Shown here one piece after another: positions 1-6,495 of a DNA stretch of 12,371 nt (position 1 is its first letter; each line of letters begins with the position of its first letter). The position numbers and the translations under genes are program-made. Origin of the DNA: an uncultured Clostridia bacterium (GTDB lineage Bacteria > Bacillota > Clostridia > Christensenellales > CAG-314); NCBI GenBank assembly GCA_934177025.1, contig CAKPPA010000021.1:1-12371 (forward strand). The letters run 5' to 3'. The notes under the pieces were generated by a model that did not search any database, was not told the origin of the DNA, and saw only the letters and a list, made by a program, of their open reading frames with translations.

Positions 1-266
1 CATCGTTTCGGTGCCGGCGTTCCGGACGGCAAAGGCAACGTGGTGTACACGTGTAGCGTGTGCGGCTACAACAAAACAGAACAGGAGCCTACGCACGAAC
101 ATACTTATGCTACTTCGTTAAGTTACGACGAAACCCACCATTTTTATCAGGCAACTTGCGGGCACAACGTCGTAAAGGACAAGGAGCAACATCGTTTCGG
201 TGCCGGCGTTCCGGACGGCAAAGGCAACGTGGTGTACACGTGTAGCGTGTGCGGCTACAACAAAAC
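1..266 (+). repeat. Tandem 189-bp coding repeat (63 residues)
   Basis: Bases 1-77 are identical to 190-266, a period of 189 bases, so the cysteine-rich segment is repeated in frame. One complete unit (1-189) and the first part of the next are visible; further copies may lie upstream of the window. Each unit carries a CxxC pair (CSVCGY), an ETHH stretch and a CGH motif, a pattern that suggests metal binding. The absence of any silent difference over 77 bases points to recent duplication or gene conversion. Confidence 0.95.
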
Positions 267-2598
267 GGAAAAAAGCGACAGCGGAGATCCGCAACCGAGC
301 GAAGTCGTGTTGGGCGTGAAGGAAGTTTTGGCACAACCGGCAGGCAAGGAAGTTTGGGTAACGGGCTATTACATCGGGCTGACCTCGGAAGGGCGCAATT
401 CCGACGAGGAAGTGCTACTGAAGGACACGACTTCCGACGACGTCATCGGCATTCGAAACGTTACGGGAAATTTTTGGAACCTCGGCTACCGTTACGGCGA
501 TGAACTTCGCTTAAAAGCAACCGTCGGGTTCGACACGGATGTCAACACTCCGAACAAACCGTACTTAACGTATGCGCCGGAAAACGGTGCGGCAACTACA
601 AGGATCGTTTCCTCCGGAAACAACGTGACGTACGCATTGGACGACGTCGTGAACGTAAGCAATTGGACGGAAATGTGCAATTTGTTCCGCACGACGAGCA
701 TTGGGGCATATCGCTACGTTTGCTTTACCGGCACGCTGTACCTACACAAATATGCCGGCACGGATACGGACAATTACCGTTTGCATATGAATGCAAGCGC
801 AACCAATGCGGACGGAATTAAAACGGACGGCAAGCATTCCGTATGCTTACGCAACGACGTTATGCAAGCAAACCTCGGTGCGGAGTGGAAAAAACTGCTG
901 TTCGATGCGGAAAAAACGGGCTATCCAGGTACCTCGTTTACGGGCAGTTTTATCGCCTTGTACACGGGCGGCAACGGCACGTACTTTCAGTTAGTCATTC
1001 CGGAGCAAAGTTTTGTCAATAACGCCGCCGAAGCGGCGCGCGTCGAAAAGGAAACCATGGTTGCCACCGTGGCGGAAGCGTTTTATCGGCAGGGCGTGCA
1101 AATTCAGTACGACCAAACAGGCACGCGGCGGCACATTAATCCTTCGCCGGAGGATGCGGCAGCCGGCAACACGTTGGTTTTGGATTGCAGTTCTTACGTC
1201 AACGCTTGCTACAACGAAACGTTCGGCGTCAACGTTATGCCTTACGCCGTAACGGAAAAAAGCCCGAACACGGCGAATTTCGATGCCTATGCGCAATCGG
1301 GCGGTTCGAATGCCGGCGACGTCATCGGGCATTGGGTGACGACGGATTATCCGACGGAAGCACAGCGGCGCGAATTGCTGAATTCGGTGCGTAAAAACCT
1401 GCGTGTCGGGGACGTGGTGTGTTATCGGCACGGCAAAAGCGGCGGAACCAGCGGACACGTGATGATTTACGTCGGGAACGACCGGTTTTTGCACTGCACG
1501 GGTACGTCCTACCATTACTACAACCCTTCCACACAAACCCCGTTGGATTCGTACGATCAAGCAACGTCGGCGGAAAAAAAGAACGGTGCTATTCAAACAC
1601 TTGCGTCAAAGGACGTGTTTGAAAACACTTCGTCGAAGAGGTACTTGTTTTATCAAAGTACGTCCGACAGCGTTTGGTCGTTCGGCGTCATTCGTCCGTT
1701 AAACCGCGGGCTCAGCCTCACGGCTGAAACGGAAAAACGCAAAACCGCAAAAAGCGTGGATTTGGAAAAAATCGCAAGCGTACCGCAACACGGAGCGGTG
1801 CGTGTCGGCGACGAAATCACGTTTACGTTGCAAGTCAAAAACTTTGCATCGGCAAGCGTCAACGGCTACGTCGTAACGGACAAAATCCCAAGCGGCACGG
1901 TGCTGAAATCCTGCGAAGGCGGCACGCAAAACGGCTCCGAACTTCGGTGGGAACTGACGCTGGGCGCAAAGGAAACGAAAAACCTGACGTACACCGTTAC
2001 GGTGGCGGCGGGCGCAACGAAACAAATCGTAAGTAAGGGCTTCCAAGGCAACGGCGTAAAATCCAACGATTTAAAATTCACCGTTTCCAAACTGACGGCG
2101 GCGCAAACAACCAAGTTGATGACGACGGCAAACACGCTTTCAAGCGGCGTTTCCTTCACAAACCCGATCGAAATGCCGAAAACCTTGTACAAAAACGCGC
2201 TCAATCGCACGTTGTTCGATTACACCAAGGTCAGTGCGGCACTAACGGACATCATCGATTCGGACAAAAACACCTTCCGCACGGATACCGAAATTTCCAA
2301 AATGTTGGTGCCGGATTTGTACGGCGGGGTGGACGTGAAAGCGGGCTACGTCACGGATAAAACGCGCGCCCGCATGATAACGGAAAGTTATTTGGTAAAA
2401 GGCGACGTCATTTTGGCGGAATACAGCGGCAAAAGCGTGGTGTACGTTTATTTGGGCGAAAGCCGCTTGCTTGCCGTGTACAGTCAGGACAAAGTGTCGC
2501 AAGTGGTCGAAATCGCGGCAGATCCGTACCGAAACATCCTTGTTACGCTCATCTCCTACGATCGGTATGCCGTGTTGCGTCCGTCGCTTGTGGCGTAA
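1..2598 (+). CDS. Large multidomain surface protein with NlpC/P60 peptidase domain (5' end outside window)
   Basis: The reading frame is open from base 1 to the TAA at 2596-2598 (865 codons), so the start and any signal peptide lie upstream; the ATG at 40 is internal to a repeat and is not the start. Order of parts: cysteine-rich repeats with CSVCGY and ATCGH motifs (1-270); a short hydrophilic linker; a beta-rich region that may be one or two OB-fold-like domains (about 300-1010); an NlpC/P60-like domain (about 1040-1700) with DCSSY (Cys codon 1186), GHVMIYVG (His 1456) and FLHC (His 1492) as the likely Cys-His-His triad; a DUF11-like beta domain (about 1756-2055) with VGDEITFTLQVKN; and a C-terminal region (2101-2595) that resembles a catalytically dead NlpC/P60 copy. 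NlpC/P60 enzymes cleave peptidoglycan stem peptides, so a role in cell-wall remodelling or in attacking other cells is inferred. No LPXTG or membrane anchor is visible at the C terminus. Confidence 0.85.
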   Translation, partial: HRFGAGVPDGKGNVVYTCSVCGYNKTEQEPTHEHTYATSLSYDETHHFYQATCGHNVVKDKEQHRFGAGVPDGKGNVVYTCSVCGYNKTEKSDSGDPQPSEVVLGVKEVLAQPAGKEVWVTGYYIGLTSEGRNSDEEVLLKDTTSDDVIGIRNVTGNFWNLGYRYGDELRLKATVGFDTDVNTPNKPYLTYAPENGAATTRIVSSGNNVTYALDDVVNVSNWTEMCNLFRTTSIGAYRYVCFTGTLYLHKYAGTDTDNYRLHMNASATNADGIKTDGKHSVCLRNDVMQANLGAEWKKLLFDAEKTGYPGTSFTGSFIALYTGGNGTYFQLVIPEQSFVNNAAEAARVEKETMVATVAEAFYRQGVQIQYDQTGTRRHINPSPEDAAAGNTLVLDCSSYVNACYNETFGVNVMPYAVTEKSPNTANFDAYAQSGGSNAGDVIGHWVTTDYPTEAQRRELLNSVRKNLRVGDVVCYRHGKSGGTSGHVMIYVGNDRFLHCTGTSYHYYNPSTQTPLDSYDQATSAEKKNGAIQTLASKDVFENTSSKRYLFYQSTSDSVWSFGVIRPLNRGLSLTAETEKRKTAKSVDLEKIASVPQHGAVRVGDEITFTLQVKNFASASVNGYVVTDKIPSGTVLKSCEGGTQNGSELRWELTLGAKETKNLTYTVTVAAGATKQIVSKGFQGNGVKSNDLKFTVSKLTAAQTTKLMTTANTLSSGVSFTNPIEMPKTLYKNALNRTLFDYTKVSAALTDIIDSDKNTFRTDTEISKMLVPDLYGGVDVKAGYVTDKTRARMITESYLVKGDVILAEYSGKSVVYVYLGESRLLAVYSQDKVSQVVEIAADPYRNILVTLISYDRYAVLRPSLVA

Positions 2599-2618
2599 CG
2601 TAGCGTAAACAAAAAAAT

Positions 2619-2653
2619 AAGGCAGTCGGTTTGCGACTGCCTTTTCCTTTTTT
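2619..2653. terminator. Bidirectional intrinsic terminator between convergent genes
   Basis: The stem GGCAGTCG (2621-2628) pairs with CGACTGCC (2634-2641) around a 5-base loop, extended by AA/TT. T runs follow on the plus strand (2642-2653), and an A run precedes it (2611-2617), giving a T run on the minus strand. It can therefore end both the surface-protein gene and the convergent nnrD gene. Confidence 0.9.
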
Positions 2654-2692
2654 GTAAAAACGTAAAATTTAGGGGTGCGCCAAACGGAATCC

Positions 2693-3586
2693 CTAATTTT
2701 TTGTGTTCGGGTTTAAAATTTTTGTCAAAACGTTGCGAAGTTCCGTTACGGTGTCCGACGCAAGCAGGGAGTACTCGTTACTGCGGCAAACCGCTTGTTC
2801 CGCGGCTTTTCCGGCAAGGTATGCGCCTACCGCCGCGGCGGAAAGGAGCGGAATGCCCCTTGCGCACAAACTCCCCACAACTCCGCTCAAAAGGTCGCCG
2901 CTGCCGCCTTTTGCCATGGCAGGGGTGCCGGCTTCCACAACAAACGTCCGTTCGCCGTCCGTCGCAACGCTTACAAAGTCCTTCATCAGTAGCACGAGGG
3001 AATGCTCTTTCGCAAAAGTTTCCGCCGTGCGAATGCGGTCGTTTCGAATGGCTTGCGTCGAAATGCCGCAAAGCCGCTGCATTTCGCCGAGATGTGGCGT
3101 AAAAAGCAGGTTGTCGCGTTTTTGTAGCGGACGTTTGGCAAACAAGTTTAATGCGTCGGCATCCAAAAGGAGCGGTGCCGTTACGGTGTCGTACACCAAT
3201 TGCAACGTTTGTTCCGTTTGCGGCGTTATGCCTAGGCCGGGGCCAAACACTACCGCTGTGGCACGTGCGGTCAGTTCGCGGTAAAGTGCTTCGTCCGGCA
3301 CAAGGAATCCGTCCTTTTCGGGCAGCGGAAACAGGCTGACTTCCGTTACGTTGCGTTGCAAAGCCGATAGCAGGCTTTCGGGAACGCCGAGTTTCACCAG
3401 TCCGCAACCCGTGCGCAATGCGGCGGCACCCAAAGCACTTAACAGGGGTGCCCCGGGGTAGTTGCGGCATCCGCCGATAATCACCAGCGTGCCGAAATCG
3501 CCTTTGTTGGCGGTGGGGTTTCGTTTCGGAAACAGGGTTCGGACGAAATCGTCGTCCGTAACGATAGGGTTTACGTTTGTGTTCAT
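2693..3586 (-). CDS. nnrD: ADP-dependent NAD(P)H-hydrate dehydratase (C-terminal YjeF/CARKD domain)
   Basis: The 297-residue product is a ribokinase-like NAD(P)HX dehydratase. This family uses ADP to dehydrate the damaged S-NAD(P)HX back to NAD(P)H in the cytoplasm. Visible family motifs are NKGDFG (27-32), the GG..YPGAPLLSA stretch (38-51), GPGLG (115-119), LDADALN (141-147), TPHLGEM (163-169) and GGSGD (227-231), whose Asp is the expected catalytic residue. The protein covers only the dehydratase half; the NnrE epimerase domain, often fused at the N terminus, is absent and would have to be encoded elsewhere. I chose the ATG at 3586 because the family homology begins just after it, although the frame stays open to 3721. 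The longer version would cross both this gene's promoter and the proS promoter. No ribosome binding site precedes the ATG, and the promoter position implies a leaderless mRNA. Confidence 0.92.
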   Translation of the reverse strand: MNTNVNPIVTDDDFVRTLFPKRNPTANKGDFGTLVIIGGCRNYPGAPLLSALGAAALRTGCGLVKLGVPESLLSALQRNVTEVSLFPLPEKDGFLVPDEALYRELTARATAVVFGPGLGITPQTEQTLQLVYDTVTAPLLLDADALNLFAKRPLQKRDNLLFTPHLGEMQRLCGISTQAIRNDRIRTAETFAKEHSLVLLMKDFVSVATDGERTFVVEAGTPAMAKGGSGDLLSGVVGSLCARGIPLLSAAAVGAYLAGKAAEQAVCRSNEYSLLASDTVTELRNVLTKILNPNTKN

Positions 3587-3592
3587 ACGGCT

Positions 3593-3621
3593 ATTATAGC
3601 CTGTTTTTGCTTGTTCGTAAA
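3593..3621 (-). promoter_or_regulatory. Sigma-A type promoter of nnrD
   Basis: Read on the minus strand, -35 TTTACG (3621-3616), a 17-base spacer and a perfect -10 TATAAT (3598-3593). Transcription would begin about 7 bases further on, at or within a base of the A of the nnrD ATG (3586). Confidence 0.75.
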
Positions 3622-3680
3622 CGGGGCAAAGGGTTTTCCTTAGTAAGTGGGCGGATTTTCCTACGGTGGTTTTACGCAAG

Positions 3681-3709
3681 TTGACAAAAGCCGCAAGCCG
3701 TGCTACACT
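3681..3709 (+). promoter_or_regulatory. Sigma-A type promoter of the proS T-box leader
   Basis: Perfect -35 TTGACA (3681-3686), 17-base spacer, -10 TACACT (3704-3709). The predicted start near 3716 places the whole T-box leader on the transcript. It is divergent from the nnrD promoter, about 60 bases away. Confidence 0.88.
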
Positions 3710-3715
3710 AAACAA

Positions 3716-3921
3716 AACCAAATGAACGGAACAGTAGTTCGGACGTGCGGATTTCAGAGAAAGGTCGGTCGGTGCAAGATCTTTCCGCAGCCGAGGGAAC
3801 CGACCGTTTCACGGTGAACGGGAACAACCGTTTCGGCAGCGAACCGTTATTTTCGCCAATGAGTACGAATTCAAGTGGTACCTGCGTTACGACGCCTTGA
3901 TGTTTTTCAAGGCGTTTTTTG
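3716..3921 (+). promoter_or_regulatory. T-box riboswitch (tRNA-sensing leader) of proS
   Basis: Conserved T-box landmarks appear in order: GGAACAGTAG near the base of stem I (3728-3737), AGAGA (3756-3760), a distal helix GGTCGGT/ACCGACC (3763-3769 with 3799-3805), an apical GGTGCAA (3771-3777), CCGTTA (3844-3849), and the T-box itself, AAGTGGTACCTGCG (3873-3886), followed by a terminator. Lower helices CGTG/CACG (3744-3747 with 3810-3813) and GTTC/GAAC (3737-3740 with 3816-3819) also form. In this class uncharged tRNA pairs with the leader and stabilises an antiterminator. The TGGT bulge (3876-3879) can pair with ACCA, so it fits a tRNA with discriminator base A, as in bacterial tRNA-Pro. I could not identify a clean proline codon in the specifier loop. 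Confidence 0.92.
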
Positions 3922-3924
3922 TTT
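3892..3924 (+). terminator. Regulated terminator of the T-box leader
   Basis: ACGCCTTGA (3892-3900) pairs with TCAAGGCGT (3907-3915), followed by a T run from 3915 interrupted by one G. It lies directly after the T-box sequence, where the antiterminator and terminator compete, about 50 bases before the proS start. Confidence 0.92.
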
Positions 3925-3969
3925 TGTTGCGGCAAAGCGAAAGGGTAACAAGGCCTGTCGGGAGGAAAT

Positions 3970-5406
3970 ATGAAAGAAGAAAAAAGTTTTGTCAAAGAGA
4001 TTGCGGACATGAAGGAAAATTTTCCGCAGTGGTACACGGACGTAGTGCTGAAAACGCAGTTGGCGGATTACGGCCCTGTCAAAGGCTCGATGGTCATTCG
4101 TCCTTACGGCTATGCGATTTGGGAAAACATTCAAAAGGAATTGGATTGGCGGTTTAAGGAAACAGGGCACGAAAACGCTTACTTTCCGCTGCTGATTCCG
4201 GAAAGTTTGCTAAAAAAGGAAGCGGAGCACGTGGAAGGGTTTGCGCCCGAAGTGGCAATGGTGACGCAGGCCGGCGGGGAGGAACTTTCGGAAAAACTCG
4301 TCATTCGCCCGACCAGCGAAACGATTATTTGCGACATGTACTCCAAATGGGTGCAGTCGTATCGGGATTTGCCGCTACTCATCAACCAATGGGCAAACGT
4401 GTTACGGTGGGAAAAAACAACCCGTCCGTTTTTGCGCACGAGCGAATTCCTTTGGCAGGAAGGGCACACGGTGCACGCCACGAAGGAGGAGTCGGAGGCG
4501 GAAACGCTAAAAATGCTGCACGTGTATCAGGAATTTGCGGAAAACGTGTTGGCAATTCCGGTCATTGTGGGCAAAAAAAGCGAAAAGGAAAAATTTGCGG
4601 GTGCGCTTGCCACCTACGGCATGGAAGCCATGATGCAGGACGGCAAGTCGTTGCAGGCAGGCACCAGCCACAATTTCGGCGACAAATTCTCCCGCGCGTA
4701 CGACATTACGTTTTTGGATAAGGACGGTCAGCACAAACACGCATGGCAAACGAGCTGGGGCGTTTCCACGCGCTTAATCGGCGCACTCATTATGACGCAC
4801 GGCGATCAGCGCGGATTGGTGCTTCCGCCGAAAGTTGCGCCGATTCAGGTCGTCATTGTTCCGGTTGCGTCGCACAAAGCGGGCGTCAACGAAAAGGCGG
4901 AGGAAATTTGCAATCGCTTAAAAGGCGTCGGCATTCGTGCCAAGGCGGATTTTTCGGAACAGTCCGCCGGATGGAAGTTCAATCAGTGGGAAATGAAAGG
5001 TGTGCCGCTGCGCCTCGAAGTGGGCCCGCGCGACATCGAAAACGGTGTTGCCGTTGCGGTTCGTAGGGACAGTTTGGAAAAAACAACGCTCCGTTTGGAT
5101 GCTTTGGAAACCGAAGTGCCGGCATTGCTGCAAACCATTCAAAACGCCATGTTCGAAAAGGCAAAAGCCTTCCGCGATTCGCACGTTGTTACGGTTCACA
5201 ATTTGGAGGAAATGGAGCAGGCGTTAAACGGCGGCAATTTTGCACGTGCTATGTGGTGCGGTTGTCGGGAATGCGAGGACAAAATTAAGGAAAAACTGCA
5301 AGCGTCCAGCCGCGTCATGCCGGAGGGGGACGAGCCGTTCGACGATTGCTGCGCCGTGTGCGGCAAGCCTGCAAAAGAGGTTATGATTTTCGCAAGGGCG
5401 TACTAA
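3970..5406 (+). CDS. proS: Prolyl-tRNA synthetase, short archaeal/eukaryotic-like form
   Basis: The 478-residue class II synthetase charges tRNA-Pro with proline. Motif 1 lies around residues 38-75 (GSMVIRPYGYAIW), motif 2 around 144-166 (VLRWEKTTRPFLRTSEF), and motif 3 around 263-285 (WGVSTRLIGAL, with the ATP-binding Arg at 268). A HGTP-type anticodon-binding domain follows (APIQVVIVP). The C-terminal domain has Cys 430, 432, 435, 460, 461 and 464 and ends in ARAY, as in the zinc-binding tail of this subgroup. The long insertion (editing) domain of the usual bacterial enzyme between motifs 2 and 3 is missing, so correction of Ala-tRNA-Pro would need a separate deacylase. GGAGG (3961-3965) sits 4 bases before the ATG. 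Expression is predicted to rise when uncharged tRNA accumulates, through the T-box leader. Confidence 0.97.
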   Translation: MKEEKSFVKEIADMKENFPQWYTDVVLKTQLADYGPVKGSMVIRPYGYAIWENIQKELDWRFKETGHENAYFPLLIPESLLKKEAEHVEGFAPEVAMVTQAGGEELSEKLVIRPTSETIICDMYSKWVQSYRDLPLLINQWANVLRWEKTTRPFLRTSEFLWQEGHTVHATKEESEAETLKMLHVYQEFAENVLAIPVIVGKKSEKEKFAGALATYGMEAMMQDGKSLQAGTSHNFGDKFSRAYDITFLDKDGQHKHAWQTSWGVSTRLIGALIMTHGDQRGLVLPPKVAPIQVVIVPVASHKAGVNEKAEEICNRLKGVGIRAKADFSEQSAGWKFNQWEMKGVPLRLEVGPRDIENGVAVAVRRDSLEKTTLRLDALETEVPALLQTIQNAMFEKAKAFRDSHVVTVHNLEEMEQALNGGNFARAMWCGCRECEDKIKEKLQASSRVMPEGDEPFDDCCAVCGKPAKEVMIFARAY

Positions 5407-5490
5407 ACGAATCGACGGCGGTTTTTACAAAAACGGAAAAAAGCCTACGCGGCGGGGAATGTTTTTTGTCATTCGGCGCATACTTAGGGT

Positions 5491-5961
5491 ATGAAACGAT
5501 TTTTTAGCGTCCTGCTGGTTTGGTGTGTCGTAGTGCTACTCGGCGGATGTGCGCAGGAAAAAACCTTGCGCGAACTCAACGGCCAAGTGGAGCTTACCGT
5601 GCCGCGGGACGTCGGCAGCGCAAAAAAACGAACGTTTTTTATGAATTTGAAAGTTGTTGTGGACGAGGCGCATTCCTGCGTGGAAAACGTGTACCTAAAC
5701 TACGTCGACGATTACTGCATTGCAGGCAGTAAATACTACGAACTGCGTTTCGAAGCGTTCGAGCGGGAATTGTATGCGCAAATGAAAGGAAAACCGTTTG
5801 GCTTTTTTCAGCAGTTTCCGCCGCCGCATTCCTATGCGGGGAGTTACCGCAACGGCGTGTACGATCGGGAGTTTTTAATTGCCACGGGCGCATCGTTTAC
5901 AACGGCGTTTGTCGTGTACGGCGTAAAAACCGTGCTGCAGCAGTACGGCTACGTAACGTAA
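5491..5961 (+). CDS. Small predicted lipoprotein of unknown function
   Basis: The 156-residue product begins with MKRFF, a hydrophobic stretch and the lipobox LGGC, with Cys20 as the expected lipidation site, so it should be anchored on the outer face of the membrane. The mature part is about 137 residues and rich in aromatic residues; FFQQFPPPHSYAG (about 109-121) and a moderately hydrophobic C-terminal stretch (GASFTTAFVVYG) stand out. I recognise no family. Two further cysteines (62 and 72) could form a disulfide. It starts 84 bases after proS. No convincing Shine-Dalgarno precedes the ATG (only TAGGG, one base away), but CATACT (5479-5484) lies 6 bases upstream, so it may have its own leaderless promoter, or it may be read through from proS. 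I saw no terminator between the two genes. Confidence 0.82.
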   Translation: MKRFFSVLLVWCVVVLLGGCAQEKTLRELNGQVELTVPRDVGSAKKRTFFMNLKVVVDEAHSCVENVYLNYVDDYCIAGSKYYELRFEAFERELYAQMKGKPFGFFQQFPPPHSYAGSYRNGVYDREFLIATGASFTTAFVVYGVKTVLQQYGYVT

Positions 5962-6064
5962 ACAGCAAAAATTCGTTGCGACAGGCAAAAAAGTTGCGGT
6001 ACAACCGAAACAAGGCACAAACCGGCAAACGACACCCGACAAAAAGCAAAAAAACAGTAGCATA

Positions 6065-6106
6065 AAAACAACAAAACAAAAAAGTTGAAAACAACAAAAC
6101 AAAAAA
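6065..6106 (+). repeat. Two-copy A-rich direct repeat
   Basis: A 19-base A/C element, containing ACAACAAAAC, is identical at 6065-6083 and 6088-6106 (period 23). It lies immediately upstream of a terminator hairpin. Low complexity limits its meaning. Confidence 0.8.
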
Positions 6107-6110
6107 AGGA

Positions 6111-6139
6111 AAAGTTCGGTTTCGTACCGAACTTTTTTT
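6111..6139 (+). terminator. Intrinsic terminator downstream of the lipoprotein gene
   Basis: AAGTTCGGT (6112-6120) pairs with ACCGAACTT (6126-6134) around TTCGT, followed by a T run to 6139. It probably ends the proS/lipoprotein transcript, about 150 bases after the lipoprotein stop codon. An A-rich stretch upstream could make it work weakly on the other strand too. Confidence 0.9.
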
Positions 6140-6144
6140 GTTAC

Positions 6145-6231
6145 GGTCGATTTTTGCGGTAAGGGAATGTTTTAGGAGGTCGATTTTTGCGGTAAGGAAA
6201 CGCCCTTTTTTGTTACAATCGGTTTTTGCGG
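6145..6231 (+). repeat. Three-copy TCGATTTTTGCGG-type repeat
   Basis: A 20-base sequence, GGTCGATTTTTGCGGTAAGG, is exact at 6145-6164 and 6178-6197 (period 33). A third, diverged copy (AATCGGTTTTTGCGG) is at 6217-6231. The first and third copies are both preceded by TTTTTTGTTAC, so the repeated block is longer than the exact core. No dyad symmetry is evident inside the unit. Confidence 0.88.
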
Positions 6232-6291
6232 CATTCCTTTATTAAAAGGAGATTATTCAACCTTAAAAGGGGAACACCGCAACGGAAAAAA

Positions 6292-6384
6292 GGAAAGTCT
6301 TAAAAAACGGAAACATAAACTTCAAAAAGGGAAGTCCCGAAAAAACGGGAACATAAACTACAAAAAAAGGAAAGTCCCGAAATG
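6292..6384 (+). repeat. Imperfect 37-40-base tandem repeat
   Basis: GGAAAGTC-type starts occur at 6292, 6329 and 6369. The first two units continue into A-rich sequence, then CGGRAACATAAACT, then more A; the third stops after GGAAAGTCCCGAAATG. The middle unit can fold TCCCG (6335-6339) with CGGGA (6346-6350). A worn earlier half-unit may lie at 6270-6291. Confidence 0.85.
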
Positions 6385-6446
6385 TAAAAAGTAAAGCACG
6401 AAATCGAAAAAAGTTTGAAAAGGAGCAAAACAATCTTGCGGATTTG

Positions 6447-6475
6447 TTGTGCGTACAAAAATTTTTTGCTAAAAT
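6447..6475 (+). promoter_or_regulatory. Probable promoter of the AGCS transporter gene
   Basis: -35 TTGTGC (6447-6452, only the TTG matches), 17-base spacer, -10 TAAAAT (6470-6475, five of six). The predicted start near 6482 coincides with the beginning of the ribosome binding site, giving a very short leader. Confidence 0.6.
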
Positions 6476-6495
6476 GAATGAAAAGGAGTAAGGGT

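Larger units (their letters stand above)
5962..6495. other. 534-base repeat-rich, A-rich intergenic region
   Basis: No credible gene on either strand. The plus strand is strongly A-rich. It holds an AACAA-type direct repeat, a terminator at 6111-6139, three copies of a TCGATTTTTGCGG-like element, a small hairpin (TCCTTT 6235-6240 with AAAGGA 6245-6250), a 37-40-base tandem repeat (6292-6384) and the promoter of the downstream transporter. A small RNA or a transcribed leader cannot be excluded. Confidence 0.75.

Noticed and set aside
991..1596. 201-codon open frame on the minus strand inside the surface-protein gene
   Set aside because: It is antisense to the NlpC/P60 domain, rich in Arg and His as expected of a shadow frame, and has no recognisable motif.
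3587..3721. N-terminal extension of nnrD to an ATG at 3721
   Set aside because: The extension has no family similarity, would contain the gene's own TATAAT promoter, and overlaps the divergent proS promoter.
5875..6102. Minus-strand frame with many Phe, Leu and Cys residues that looks like a small membrane protein
   Set aside because: The composition comes from the A-rich plus strand; it has no binding site and overlaps the end of the lipoprotein gene.
6244..6270. Shine-Dalgarno-like AAAAGGAG at 6244-6251, possible small gene
   Set aside because: No start codon follows at a usable distance and the plus-strand frames close quickly; the sequence also sits in a small hairpin.
6145..6384. Possible CRISPR array
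   Set aside because: Repeat lengths and spacing vary, copies are only two or three, spacers are too short, and no cas gene is present.
6478..6495. ATG at 6478 as start of the AGCS transporter
   Set aside because: No ribosome binding site precedes it and it lies upstream of the predicted transcript start; the ATG at 6496 has AAGGAG at good spacing.
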